DNA of 64,000 nt from Elysia chlorotica. Its lineage: Eukaryota; Mollusca; Gastropoda; Plakobranchidae. Every line of letters begins with the position of its first letter. The stretch's first letter is position 1. The notes beneath the pieces were generated by a model. It saw only the letters and a program-made list of their open reading frames with translations, had not been told where the DNA came from and did no database searches. The DNA lies in contig RQTK01000007.1 of the NCBI GenBank assembly GCA_003991915.1, forward strand, positions 1,410,636 through 1,474,635. Direction: 5' to 3'. Shown piece after piece: positions 47,701 to 60,680 of the stretch. A program made the translations under genes and the position numbers.

Positions 47701-48976
47701 CTGCAGGCACAGCCATCTCCTCGCATGGAACTTGTGAGTGTGACTCCTCAGTATCTGGTTTATCACGATTATTATAAACTGCTACAGGGTCAGTGGCATT
47801 CTCACTGATCAGAGCAGTATTTGTTTGGTTTGAACAGTTATCATCTTTGACTGATTGCTCTCTACGGTTTTTATCAGTGTGTTCCGTCTGTTCAGCATGG
47901 GAAGGTTGGGAGGAGCAGCCATCGACTGAGTCGGCCACCGCATCCTCGGGCACGAACGGTTTCTTGGTGGTCGCAGGCCTGGTGATGGGAAGATAAGAAA
48001 ACATGGACTTGCACATATACTTGTTTATCTCCTACTTAAAGGAGGAGGAACTACTTTGACTCACAAAACACCAAGACTAGTGTTACACACATTTCATTAT
48101 TCTTGTAGGTTTGAAGTTAGCTGATTTTTTTACACTTAAACTTTCAATCAGGTTCTGATTATGTAATGACTCAGTTGTTGTTGGTTGTTGGCTGAGAGAA
48201 CAGAACCAGACAATATGATTTAAAGATTATCTCATCTTGTCTCTGACATGGCTAAGTAAATTAGAGAAAAAAGAATATTCCACAGTAGCTATTTTAATAT
48301 TATTTTTTTTTTAAATATTACAGTACCCGGTGCTGAAAAAAAAAATTTCATTTACAGTGTAGTACATGTATTTTATATTGTTTTAATCTCAACTTATGAT
48401 AAGATAATTTTAAGAGATACTAACATTTTATCATGCTATGACGTCATGTTTGGTAGATGGTAAAACATATGAAAAAAATTGCATTAATGATCATTATAAA
48501 AAAAAAAAAATATAAGAACAAAACAAAAACAAAAAACAAATTTCAATTTTCATTGGTTTGTATGAAAAATTATCATTTTCCTCATTTTTCATTCCAGAGC
48601 AGAGGGCAAAAAATGTAGGAATTGTCTCATAGATGATCTAAAATCTTTTTCGTATTTCAATATAAGATGGAAAAGAGAGTGGTGTTATTCTATAAGTATG
48701 AAAAACTTGGGGGAAAAAAATCTTCTAATTTTAGAATTCAAAATCATGATTGCCTGAGATGGATAGTGGTACCTATGAGATATCATTTTCATTGATTCGT
48801 GTAATTAATGTAATTTTATTCCCGATACTTTTTGGGCTTTTTAGCTCCGATTTATATTTTTAAAAAAAGATTTAGAACTCTTTCACAAATTTCCTAACAA
48901 TTTTCTTACAAACTATTTTTTACCCATCATTCTTTGCCTTTTGAACCTTTCTCTTCTTTCCACGAGCAGGAGGCAT
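44711..48976 (-). CDS. Uncharacterised 1,106-residue, mostly disordered nuclear-type protein
   Basis: Two exons join in phase: 48976-48924 encodes MPPARGKKRKVQKAKNDG, with a GTAAAA donor; 47978-44711 follows an acceptor ending CCCATCACCAG and encodes 1,088 residues to TAA. I prefer this start to the ATG at 48,016, because the first exon supplies a matching phase and the acceptor removes that ATG. GKKRKV resembles a nuclear localisation signal. Most of the protein is rich in Ser, Thr, Asn, Asp and Glu, without a folded domain I recognise. A short basic stretch YEKLAKRFKPPPRKAG lies about residue 230. TQGFI occurs twice (about 460 and 490) in similar contexts. The last 130 residues look helical, including IMEDLVSINRQMMKMKKEMD, a probable coiled coil that could mediate assembly. 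It is divergent to ZGPAT and convergent with IMP3. Function is unknown. Confidence 0.85.
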
Positions 48977-49975
48977 TGTTGATGTCTTGGTAGGAAAATC
49001 TGAGGATTAAAAGAAAAAATGATGTTTTACTGGGTACCTTCTTGATTGTGAATGTGATGTAAGGAGTGTCTTAAATTGTTCTCAAATGTTGGTTTTAGCT
49101 CCATTCAAAATTTATTTATATTTATAAGTCCATAGATGTATCAAATGGTACCGAAAACCCATTGAGTTTATGAAGTCATTACTCAGTGCAATCAGTTAAG
49201 TGCGTGAATAAGGTTTTGGGCAAGAGGCAAGCTCATACATTGCAAGGGATATAACTGCGTAAATATCAGACCCAGAGATCAGAACTGCTCAGTCATACCC
49301 CTTCATTTAAGGACATTAAATATAAATAAATTAAAGGCAATTAGAAATACATGTTTAGGCTGGTAATCACGTGAACTGCTGTAGACTTCCTGGGAAATCA
49401 AGATCCAATCCAATGTTTTGTCAAATAACCCTACTTTGTTTTCTCCTCGTTCTCAGATAAATTAAATGCTGCTTGTTGTCTGCTATAGAATGGAATCAAG
49501 GGAAGTTATTCTCATTTATCGGGAAACTCTTTTTTTCATTGAAGGGAAATCACTCTCTTTGATTTTATAGTAAACATTGAGTGAAAGTTGAAACAAGTAC
49601 GATATTTAGGCCCACAACCAGACACTAGATCTAGATCTATCTAGATTTTAGTATCTGAGATAAGTTTCAATTCGAAGTTATATAAATATAATGTGAAATA
49701 AGATTGGTCTGAACTGACGTGTAGATCTAAGCTTTATCAATAGATTAAATAAAAATTTACTCATTAACTTGATTGAGCACTCAAAACAGTAAGTAAATTT
49801 TTAACATATGATACTTTGATTCAACACAATGATCTAGATTCTAGATCTAGATTGAATTTTACAGTATTGTTTCGGCTCCTAACATATATCTAGATATGAG
49901 TTCATTTTCAGCCTCAGGCATAAAGCATACAGTGAGTTTTTATGTTGTTATTAATTATCTCTTTTTTTTTTTCAG
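48977..49975. promoter_or_regulatory. Bidirectional promoter region between the minus gene and ZGPAT
   Basis: About 1 kb separates the two divergent start codons. A 3' splice site (pyrimidine tract ending TTTCAG at 49,975) precedes the ZGPAT start, so an upstream noncoding exon of ZGPAT must lie in this interval or overlap the other gene. CTAGATCT-type motifs cluster at 49,620-49,890. No TATA box is obvious. Confidence 0.5.
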
Positions 49976-49989
49976 ATTTCTGAGTGATA

Positions 49990-50150
49990 ATGAGTGTGGA
50001 GAGTGAAGAAGCAGACCAAGAAGTTTCTTTGACTTTGTACAGAGAACAGGTGAGGGTTTTAGTTCACTCCAAATAAGAAGAAAAAACATTGTTTTATTTT
50101 CCAAGGACTTAGATTCTAAGCTTTGCAAAGAGAGACAATGACGTGAACAC

Positions 50151-50211
<61 letters not shown>

Positions 50212-53200
50212 ATTTTTAGTGTATGGCACACTAACTCATAGGCTATATGTGATGATTTTTTTAATACTCCCATGGGTGCTAATATTTATATTTTATACTC
50301 AAGTTGGGATCTCTCTCCTATGTTTATATCTCAGAAAGTTTCTATACTGCATGGGGATCCCAGAGTGGGATACCTGAGTCTTGGCCTGTCACATTATACT
50401 GAATCAGACCCAATCAGTAGGAAAAAATGCCCCAAACAAGACTGGAATCTGGACCTTCTGCATTGGAAGCTGATGCTCTAACCCCAGCGCTACCGCGCCA
50501 ACCCTGAAGTTTGAATGAAATTTGTGAGCATTTACGATGAAATAAATCTGAATGATCTGCTTTTTAGATTAAAAATATTACCCTCTTGTGCAAGTCTCTC
50601 CTTCATTTAAAAACGATAATAACAATGTATTGTAAAAAAAAATCTTCCTATGGACAGCTATCTCAAGTGGTGCAAGCAATACAAGTGAGTGGCGAGTCGC
50701 CAGATCTTGTCCAGCTTAGAAATGACCTGGAGGAATTGATCGCGCTCACAGAGGGTAATTCTTAACTTTGACCAAACACTTACAAAATTATCATTATTAT
50801 TGTTGTTTTTTCTTCTTCTAAGAATGAGTAATAAAATTTGACTCAAAAAATTTGAATTTCATGCAAAGCTTTATTTAAAATGAAGAGAATCTATAGTATA
50901 ATAGTTACATTTTTATTTGTATTTTATTCAAGAAAAAGCATAATATCTTTAGTTCATCCTTCTCACTGTCTCACAGCAGTAAAACTTTGAGTGAAGAATT
51001 GATCCTTTATTCATACAGCCTCAGAGGAGTCTTAAATGTTGACATTTTTTTAAATATTGGAATCTAGCATTGTTGGTATTTAATGTATAATTAATTATTT
51101 GAATTACAAATCTTGAAGCAAAGATTTTAGGTATTGATGTATGCACATTGTGTTCTCTCAGAAAACCTTTTACAGTTGAAGAAGGCTCGCCTTCTAAAGT
51201 CTTTAGAAGAAGCCTCTGCCGAAGAGACACAGAATGACACTGAGGAGGGCAAGGACTCGTCAGTGACCCAGGATGACGAATATGCTGCTTTTCAGGTGAG
51301 TCTTCAACTTAATATAATCTCATATATCACCATTTACTCATTCCAAGAAAATCATGCATTTGTACTTATGTGAAGTAACATTTTATCAGCAAGGTTTCTT
51401 ATGTAATTGGGTATGTTTTATAAAATATGATAAACTTTTTCTTTTACAAATTAAATACGAGTATAATGTATCTGTTTGAGGGTGACATACCTTGTTAATA
51501 TCAAGTTGTGTATGTGCTGTTTTATTAAACTATAATACAGGTACCCCAAAGGAGTGTCAGGAAAAAAGATCAAGTCAATTTAAACAATTTATGCAGTCTC
51601 TATATTTTTCAAGCCATTTACTTATCAACTCTGCTCTCTAGAATCAGGCCCAAAAAATTATGGATCCACTTCTTTTTCATCCTATTCTTAAACTTTTTTC
51701 AAATGCAAAATTAATTTTTCTTTATTAATTATTTAGTCTGTTCTCCTATACTAGGCTTCATTATCAGAGTTTTCCTCACCACAAGAGACGCACCCAAGCC
51801 AGCAGAGCTCTGAAGCACCATCATTATCATCAGCAACAATAGCCCCGAGACCTTCAATTGACACACCTGACAAAAGAGGATACTCCTATAAAGCCGCAGG
51901 TGACGAGGAAGAGGATGATGAGTCAGGTAGCAGCGACAGCGATGAAGAAGATAACGGCTTTGACACTTCCCTCTCTCACCTTATTGGAACAAAGTGTCAG
52001 GCCCCGATAAAAAATGATTGGGGTGGGCATCACCATGGCAACGCAATGATCTGGTCGATTGACACGCCATCCGACACAACAAACAGCAGTGAATTTATGG
52101 TAATGGACTCAGTGTGACATAAATCCATTTTGTACTCTTCGATATTGTTTTTAAAATATATCTGCACAAGTAAACAAACAAAGTAGCAATAGTGGTCAAG
52201 TTATCCATAATTTTCTCCGTATTATTTTTACTTCTTAACTTTAAAAAAATGTTTCCTAGTGCTATGAGAAGCTTTCTTTTCCAAAACAGTTTTTGTTCCC
52301 CTTTGTTCACTATGCAAAAAATAATTTGAGAAAAACAAACAATAAAGACTTTTGAGAGAAAAATTAGGCCTTTTAAACTCATGACTAGTTCTGCTAATAA
52401 ATCTTCATATCAGAGGTCTAACATTAAAGCCTCTTCTTCAATATGTTGGGAAAAAGGAATGGGTTAATTTCTTGCAACACATAGGAAAGGTTATTTGTTT
52501 AGACCTGTTCAACTTAATACATGTAATTGTCATAATTTGATTCATCCTTAAAGTTTCAAAGACTCTATCTGGTAATTCAGGAATTTTTTACTATGCTCTG
52601 CTATTTAGATCATTTCATTAGAGGCAAGCCTTTCTTGTTTGCTCTTGTTGTTGTTTTTCCTTACCCATGTCATTGTTTTCATGCAACGGTTTCTACACAG
52701 GTGCGGGTTATCTTTTTAAACCCAACTCAGCCGTCAATGGTACCTTGTAAATACTACATGGATGGAAGTTGCCGTTTCTCTGACGAGAACTGTCGGTTAG
52801 TGTTTGTTTTTGGAATGTTTTCCTTTGTTTAGATACTGGTTGAGTTTTCTCTACGGACGGATAAAGGTGAAACTGATTAGGGTTTGAGCTGAAAGAAGTA
52901 ATTACATTTGAAGATTTGAAGCTTGAGAGTAGTTAAATCATGAAAGAAAATAATCTCTCTGCATGAATATTATTAGTATACTTTAATAACTCAATTATGG
53001 GATTTACAGAACAATTTTATTCCTTGAAAGTAAGCCTAAGTGTACATTTTATTATATCCCTAATTGCCTTGTGGTAGTAGGCTTAGCTTGTTTTCTTGTT
53101 CTCCTACTATTTCTAAACTCCTAATAAAAGACCTGTAAAATCTACACTACACTCTCTCTCTTTTAAAATTGATATATGCAAAATAAAGCTTTTTTTGGTG

Positions 53201-54851
53201 CCAGATAGACATGTCTGTAGAATGCTGTTTTAAAATTAGGAGGTTTTAGATTCAATCCCTAACTTGAACACCGAGCACTGGAGTCTGATCCCATTTTCGA
53301 ATATAGAAGACAGGAATCTTTATTCATCCCTCAAGAGGTAAGTATAATGAGTCAGTGGTGTTCAGGACATTGATAAATAAGATAACCTTATACTGACCCA
53401 CTGTATTTTCTCAAACTTAAAATCTAGTTGTCATTGTTTCAGGGACTGCTAATCCCCTAACATTTTTTTTCCCACTATATTTCTCTGTTTTTCTGCCCCT
53501 ACAGGCGTTCTCATGGTCAGGCAGTGCTCGTGTCTGAGCTGAGGCCGTATGAAGAGCCCGACCACAGGTACGTTTTCCATGTTCATTTCGCCCTGGTTCT
53601 AATTCTTTTTCTTTCATACCCTCATTGTGCTATGATTTTGGCATAAGACGTTTTTTCTACTTTTGAGATAATTAATTGAAACTGTTTTATTTCCTTATAT
53701 CTGTCTTAATATTTGACACACGTTTCTAATAAGATAAAGCAAAAGTCTATTAGCCCATTTTAAAGCTGACAGTTTAGATAGATAGATCTTATTTTCATCT
53801 TTACAGCTTATCCTCTTATGTTATAATCTTAGCACAGCTTATAATGTAAAGAGTCAAAGTAATAAGATTGTAACAGCTACATGTTGTCCATCATCAGTGA
53901 AGATTTGTTTAAACAATTAGAACGTTCAGATATGTCTCCTATTTTTGTAGGTTATTATGAGGGTATTTGGTTTTTAGACGTAAGAAGTTCTGTACCCACA
54001 CATAAAAATGAAGCATGATGTCTTTTTTTATCTTTAGGCTTGCCAAAAAATCTTCCATTCTTAGCCATTCATTTATTTTAACCCTTGTCATACTTAAACA
54101 TACACTTTCAGAGACTTTTTGTTGAAGAAATCAGTCTTAATTTTAAAAAATTCATTTCAAATGGTTTTTAAATACAATACCAATTAACATTTGATTACTT
54201 GCACTCCCTTTTCCTAGATGAATTAACTTTCACTCTGACTTTTTTATTTATTTAGATTTTCACTTTTGAAACAATTTATTAATGCTGTACTCTTTATTCA
54301 TTAATTCACATTGCAGCCAAATCAGTGAAGGCTGCCGGTGCCTTGCGAAGTCATCAGACGAGGTGTGGTACCCTGCGACGGTTGTGGATGTCTGCGACGA
54401 CATTCAGGTCAATGTGAAGTTTGAGGCTGGGGGCAGAGAGATGACAGTTCTCGTGGAACACGTCAAGCCCATCTCTGGTCTGTCGCATGATATTGAATTT
54501 AGACCAATTTACAAGCCTCATGCTCAATTCAGAGAAAGCGCAATGAGTGAAAGTCAGTGTAAAAAAGCTTCAAAGAATAAGGCATATATATAAAAACTGA
54601 TGTTTCCTTTATTTGTATCTGGTTTTTAAGCGTTTTTTTCTTCCAAAATGTAATGAGGACAAAAGAATTTTAAGTGATTTTTACCATACAAAACTTTAAA
54701 AAAAACCTGTATACCCTGAGAAGCTTGATATTTTTAATGGGATTTAGTTCTTGATGCAGCACTTGTATTTGAGATTTGAAATGTTTTTAAATTTTGAAAT
54801 GGAAAGCACTTAACAAATGTTGTTTATTATCATTATTATTATTATTATTAC

Positions 54852-54915
<64 letters not shown>

Positions 54916-57900
54916 GTTATTATTATTGTCATCATTATTATTGCTACCATTGCTGATATTATTATAATTATTCTTGTATTGCATGAAAATTCATTTATTT
55001 CTATAGTTCAATTTTTCAAATTGTGCTCATGTGGATTCCATTTTTTTGGTAAAGCATATCGTACCTAGATATATTTTTTGCTGATGTAATCCATGTTTTC
55101 CTTGCCTAAACAGAGAAACTCTTATCCCCAGATGAGGACAGTGATTCTGAAATCGAGTCTGACTCATCAGACAGCTCTCCAACTTCATCGAAAAAAAAGC
55201 TGAATAAATCGGAGAGGGAAAACGCAGAGAGTGAAGAAGACGACAACGAAGGTTTACCTGTGTATCTGTGGAAACCGTCTCAGACAACGGAGAAACTTGG
55301 AGCGTGGGAGGCTCACACAAAGGTAGCCATGAGATTCACAAAACCCCGTTTTTCAACTTATAAGCAAAGAAAAATTTTGTAATAAAAGAAAACAATCATT
55401 ATGGGCGTTTTCAATGTTACTTTCCCATGTTATTTAAAATTGTTTATCTGTGAGGAGGCAAAAAAAGTTGCACATCTGTTGACTTTAAACTGCATGAATA
55501 AAAACTGTAAATTAGCAAACACGAGTAATTTAGCTTAAATAAAAATGCAAAATTTACAATACAGCAAAATAGATTAACTTTTAATTAAATACTAAATCAG
55601 ATAACCATTAGATGGAAATAATATGCGAGGCAAACAGGTTGAACCAGTCACATGTTGGAAACTAGACTTTTCAAATTATGTACAGTGTGTTCAAAAGCAT
55701 CAAAGGTACTTTAAGAGGTTGAAAAATTATAACTCTATCATTTCTATAACCAGAAATATTTAACTATATTCGGAAATAAAAAAGATCTATATATTATAGT
55801 ATTTTAAAATGTTTAAACGGCTCTATATTAGCGACTTGTGCTTGATTCACCTCAGTTGCCTCAAATATAGTTTAAACCAAGGGATTGACTTTAAGATATA
55901 GAAAGTGAAATACAGAATTAGGATAGCTGTGGATAGAAATATTTTAATGTCTAGATACAACCACAGTCACTCTCCAAGTTGTCAGGACCTGCTCAGTTTG
56001 GCTATAGTGGAACCCCTCTATTAAGATCTTTTACATTTTGGGAGATTTTGTGTCTTCGTTCATTTTTGTAATCATACAAAATATCTTAAACATAAGCCAC
56101 TTCGGTTACTCAGGGTGACATTGTTTTAATTGTATTTTGGCAGAATTATCAGGATGGGAATTTGCAGGAAAAAAGATTGATTATATAATATATGTAGGCC
56201 TACATATTGAGGCGTGCATGCTGTAAATTATATATAAACATCCTGATGTTCTGCGATTATATTGTGCAACCAATCCAATGCTAACTTAAGCAATTGAACG
56301 GATGCAAGTTGGCTCCCTGCTGAGGTTGCCTCATTGATTTATGGCCCTGCTGGTTGCGTCGATGTGAGCATAAACCAGGGGATTCCACACTCTGAAGTTC
56401 CCATTGTCCTATTGCTGAACAAGATCTTCGTTGAGAACCTTGAAGACGTTAAACTAGGCAAGATGTTCTGCTCCCTCCCACCAAAGTTTTGTGATTTTAC
56501 TTGAGGGTTTCCACTGCGTCAAGAGCATTTCTTATTTCAAACTGACTCCCTAACCTCGTGGAGTTAATGAGTAGTGTGCACTCCCTCCCATTTTCCGCAG
56601 GGTGTCGGTTCGAGGCTGATGGCCAAGATGGGCTACATCCACGGCCAGGGGTTGGGGCGAGACGGGGAGGGCCGGGCGGAACCGGTTCCCATCATGCTGC
56701 TACCTCAAGGTTTGTTAGCAAAGACACCAATTTCAATACGTATCTCTGGCAGTTTTCTAAGTTATCAAGCCATGTTACCTGCCAGAATATTTATCTTTGG
56801 CAGAGCATTTTGGTCAGAAATCTAGTCAAGTTACCTTCCGCAATATTCATCTCTGACAGTATTTTTGGAAGTGAACTAGCCAAGTTGCCTGCCACTAAAT
56901 TTATCCCTCTCTGAGTATTTTGAAAGAAATCTGGTACAATTTTATCTGGGTCAAAATAATTTCAAAAGTATTCTCAAATTTCAATATTTTAACAAATATG
57001 ATGTTTAATGTAAAGCTATTTTAGTGTTTGTTTGCATTGATATGTGCAGAGCAATTTTTTTTTAGAAATTGATCTTATTTTTTGTACATATATTAATGAA
57101 TAGGTGTTTTTTCCATCTTTTTTCTGTTAGCATTCCTTTCTAAAAATCACAATAAAAATATTTTGTTCTGCTTTTTATTACTGACATACCACATCTTTTC
57201 TGTGTATCAGGCAAATCCCTGGACAAGATCATGGAGTTGAAGGAGATGGCTGGCAATGCAGATCTCTTCAACGCTATGAAAACACTGGAGAAGAGGCAGA
57301 AGGTAAAGTCCCCACTCTGCATATATCAGTTCACAATCTTACTGTTAGAGTACATACATGTTGCGTCCGTGTCAGTCGAACTGGCAATGCAGATCTCTTC
57401 AACGCTATGAAAACACTGGAGAAGAGGCAGAAGGTAAAGTCCCAACTCTGCATACATCAGTTCACATCTTACTGTTAGAATACATACATGTTGGGTCCGT
57501 GTCAGTCGAACTTGGTGGGACAGAAGTCCTGAAACTCTGTGCTGTATCTGGATGGCGGCTGGAAAAATTGTTAGACGTTAGTCTTGGGACCTGTTCGCCA
57601 GATAACCTGGTTTCTGACATCAATTTTTTTTTTCATTTTTCTTGGGTCCAAACTCATGATAAAGAAAAAATTAACAATCTATTAACTCTTTCTTTATCAA
57701 GTTTCCACTGTATTATAAAGTGATACTCCAAACTTTCTGTTAAACTAGGGCCTCGAGGTTCTTTTTTTATTTTAGTCACTTCAATTCTAAATTCTTTTGG
57801 ATTTGAAAATGTTTAAATGTAACTTTTTTGTTTATAAAGAATAACCAAAACTTTGTGTTAAACTAGGGCTTCGAAGATTTTCATTTATTTTAGTCATCTC

Positions 57901-58079
57901 AATTCTGAATACTTTGCGATTTGGAAATGTTTAGATGTAACTTTTTTTTTTGTCATCGTTTCTTAAGGCAATGGAGAAGAAAGAGGCTGACAGGGAGAAG
58001 AGACGGGAGGCCAAAACAAGTTGGGGCGTCTTTGGGTTTCTCAACAAAGAACTTCGTACCCAGCCTGGGGGCAAAACTG
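49990..58079 (+). CDS. ZGPAT: CCCH zinc finger and G-patch domain protein (ZGPAT), 3' end not found
   Basis: In vertebrates ZGPAT is a nuclear protein described as a NuRD-recruiting transcriptional repressor and a splicing-associated factor. Exons joining in phase: 49990-50049, 50658-50754, 51162-51295, 51755-52087, 52701-52795, 53505-53567, 54317-54477, 55114-55322, 56601-56709, 57211-57302 and 57968-58079, about 488 residues. The N-terminus (about 1-60) is helical like the human protein. The CCCH finger is C224-x7-C232-x6-C239-x3-H243, followed by [18 protein letters not shown] as in orthologues. A Tudor-like segment (about 262-314) contains [18 protein letters not shown]. The G-patch (about 385-424) has [28 protein letters not shown] matches the conserved FDFLNEKL. 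The exon 7 donor is uncertain (54,477 or 54,552, same phase). Human ZGPAT continues about 90 more residues as coiled coil; those exons are not visible. An ATG start in the first exon follows a 5' UTR splice. Confidence 0.94.
50153..50210. repeat. (GA)n microsatellite in ZGPAT intron 1
   Basis: About 56 bp of pure GA. Confidence 0.97.
50330..50512 (-). repeat. tRNA-derived SINE in ZGPAT intron, antisense
   Basis: On the minus strand the head reads TTGGCGCGGTAGCGCTGGGG, with a B-box-like GGTCCAGATTCCAG. The body has GGTCTGATTCAGTATAATGT. The conserved tail is only partly kept. Confidence 0.75.
53195..53300 (+). repeat. Degenerate tRNA-derived SINE head
   Basis: GGTGCCAGATAGACATGTCT is followed by a B-box-like TAGATTCAATCCC at the expected spacing, in a ZGPAT intron. 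Confidence 0.45.
54829..54965. repeat. (ATT)n microsatellite in ZGPAT intron 7
   Basis: About 130 bp of ATT repeat with a few ACT/GTT interruptions. Confidence 0.96.
57250..57511 (+). repeat. 131-bp tandem duplication of a ZGPAT exon end and its donor
   Basis: 57,250-57,380 and 57,381-57,511 match with few differences. The unit contains the last 53 bp of exon 10 (GCAATGCAGATCTCTTCAAC onward), the GTAAAG donor and 78 bp of intron. The second copy has a donor but no evident acceptor in front of it, so it is probably a pseudo-exon. Confidence 0.93.
57489..57630 (+). repeat. SINE body and 3' module
   Basis: It contains TTGGGTCCGTGTCAGTCGAA and AAAATTGTTAGACGTTAGTC followed by TTGGGACCTGTTC. It is headless. 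The duplication breakpoint of 57,250-57,511 lies within its left part. Confidence 0.7.
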
Positions 58080-59639
58080 GTGAGTCCGAGATTTTTCTGT
58101 TTACTGTGCTACTGGTACATAAATTGAATTTGTGAGCAGATTTCAGTATAGCAATTCCCATTTTTTTGTGTGCTATGCTAGATTAGTTTTATTCAGTTTT
58201 GATATATGAATGCTCAATATAAGGAAGAAAAACAGAAAAAAGACAACGGGAAAAGGTTGATTTAGAATTACTGATCATTGTAGTTTGTACTGAGACCACG
58301 GAAGAACAGCTTGTATGGGTAAATCTCGGGTATCAAGTCAAGAGCCAATACTCAGTGCATGGGGACAACATTCTTTGGTTCAGAAGGGCCGATTTAGTGT
58401 GGCTAAAACAGAGATAAAACACACTGACACCTTCCTGTGCAGATGCAGTTTAAAGACAATTCTAGATCGTCCCCATTCTGGTCTTGGAAATATGACTTTG
58501 TTTTTGTTGTCTTTTTGCTGCCATTTCTGTTATTGAAGATATCTAGTGACATTGTCATTCCTTAATGCTGCAAATAAAATTGAGGGATATCAAATGGACA
58601 AACGCTCAATTTCTTTTCGATAAAAGAACAAAGTCATGTTGGATAAAACAATTTGTTTTATTTCTCTTTATTTGTTGAGAAGCGAGCGAAATACATGATA
58701 GACTTTGCATTCTATGGAATATGTAACAACAGCAGGCGGCTCAATATTTCTAGGGTTCAGGAAAGCTGAAGATGAAAGCATGAGACAAAATATAAATGGA
58801 ATAACAAGTTGAATCAACAGGGCAGTTTTTAAAAAAAATCAGCGCAGTGTTATTAAGAAACAAAATATACACAAACAAGCTTGATCTGAAATGCAATAAT
58901 TGATCATTAGTTTGTGGAAAATATTTGTTATAAGCGTGGTTTTGCTGCCATGCGAAAATAAAAAATACGAATCTTATTTTAAATGCAAACAACGTAAAAT
59001 TGATATCATTTAGAAAAAAGGTAAACAAAAAGATAAAGCCACTCAACGGTTAATTCAATGTTGTAAATTAGTATGTCAGGGTTGAAAAGGAGGCTCTAAA
59101 AGTAAAATTACATTTTAAAATATTCTCAGCTTGGTGTTCATTTTTGGCATTTTTGTGTAAATATGACATTCAAGACAGATTTACGTCTAAAATACCTTTA
59201 TACATGATAAAGGGTACGGTATTTATCTTGTGTATTGCAAAAAAAAACAATTGTAAACATGGCTGTTTTGACTTTTTTAAACAGAGTATAGTAAGGTATG
59301 TACAAGGTTGTAAGTGAGGCTTTAAGCTTGCATAGGTTCTAGTGCGAAAAGGCAAGTGTCGCAACACAGCAGCTACAGACACTCCAAAGACTGTCTGAGT
59401 CTCAGACAGAGACGAGTCTTAGGTTGAGTCGTAGCCAAGCGTAAAGGAATTTAATGTAAAGTATAGAAAACTATAAAAATGTATTGCATTGCCGAGCATT
59501 GCAGAGCAGAGACGAGCAGTTTACAAGTCGCTGTGGAAAAGATGGGAATGAGTTAGAAGTGAGGAACATATACACAGTAGTCCGACTGAGTACCTGTACC
59601 GTGTAGTGTTAAGTATTTTGAATGGTCCAAATGACTCAT

Positions 59640-59800
59640 GTCTACTTTTTTGTAATCTTGGATTAGTTGTTGCTTCTGCCTAAGTCTTTCTGGCGAATCC
59701 TTATTCGAGACAGGTGTACTGCCCAGGCTTCGAACCTCAGCCCTTTTGCTTGTCAGTCTTAAGAACTACCGACCTCGCTTTCTGGTGTGTTTGAAAAGTA
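59640..59800 (-). repeat. tRNA-derived SINE, minus strand
   Basis: On the minus strand the head lies near 59,790 and GGTTCGAAGCCTGGG-like B box sequence near 59,735. The body contains CTGTCTCGAATAAGGATTCG. The tail is eroded. Confidence 0.6.
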
Positions 59801-60549
59801 GGGAGCACTATTTATGCAAAACCCATGCAATCTCTTCATCTTTGAGTTTCAGTTTGAATTGAAATATTAGTCATTTTGTTGCCTGTTTGCCTTCTTGAGT
59901 TTTGATTGAATTTAGGCCTACGCTTGTTTTAAAGTGCTCCCAATCTTAGAAATTTTATTTTACAAACAAAGAACTATAACTTTGGCCACAGGTATTATCC
60001 CGTATAGCACTGCCTAGATCTCAGACTATCAACACTGGGTTATGAATGTAAATACGGCGTATATACTCTCTACGCTTCAGTAACTACTCTACATACACAC
60101 GTTTTATTATACATGTATTAAGAGCACACCAAACACTCCAGACACACACCAATACTAATGCCTTAGGCTTAAAACTCTCAATCAAAGCTTTATAAATCCT
60201 TTGTATGGCAAACACAATGTAAGAATTTCTCAACCACACTCATCTATTGTTAGATTATACAAAATAAAGCATTAGTTGCTGCAAAATAAATGCCTCTCAA
60301 AGTAAATGCATGGAAGCTCTAAATAACCCATCTTTAGTTTTAAGGTAAGTGTTTCTTCAAAGCTTAAGTCAAGCTTCAGGTGGTCTCTTTAACCTATTGA
60401 ATTGGTCTTAGGCACACGATGGTTGGTTATATCACTCACTGATTTGATTGATTAGATCAGTTGTTTCACGTGTGTCGTTAGAACTCATGGCAACAAGTAT
60501 CACTGCTCAGGTGTTCAGAACTTTGGTTGCCCTAGAGGTCTCTTTCAAA

Positions 60550-60680
60550 TCATCGCTATGGTTGCCTAGAGATCCCATTCAGAACATTGCTTCAATTAAT
60601 TGCCTAGAGATTCCAACCAGAACATTGCTTCAATTAATTGCTTAGAGATTCCATCCAGAACATTGCTTCAATTAATTGAT
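60550..60680. repeat. 38-bp tandem repeat, three to four units
   Basis: AGAACATTGCTTCAATTAAT recurs at 60,581, 60,619 and 60,657, with TTGCCTAGAGATTCC between. An older, diverged unit lies just upstream. Confidence 0.9.

Noticed and set aside
44745-47996. Plus-strand and other-frame open frames inside the 44,711-48,016 coding exon
   Set aside because: Shadow frames of the long minus-strand exon; they are shorter and lack splice or motif support.
48005-48016. ATG at 48,016 as the start of the 1,106-residue protein
   Set aside because: A phase-matching upstream exon (48,924-48,976) and a good acceptor at 47,979 fit better; the 13 extra residues would be intronic.
52088-52098. Donor GTAATG at 52,099 for ZGPAT exon 4
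   Set aside because: It leaves the wrong phase for the next exon; the GTGAAT donor after 52,087 keeps the conserved frame into [10 protein letters not shown].
58315-58536. 73-codon frame as the missing ZGPAT C-terminal exon
   Set aside because: It lacks an acceptor in the right phase and has none of the helical, charged composition expected of the coiled coil.
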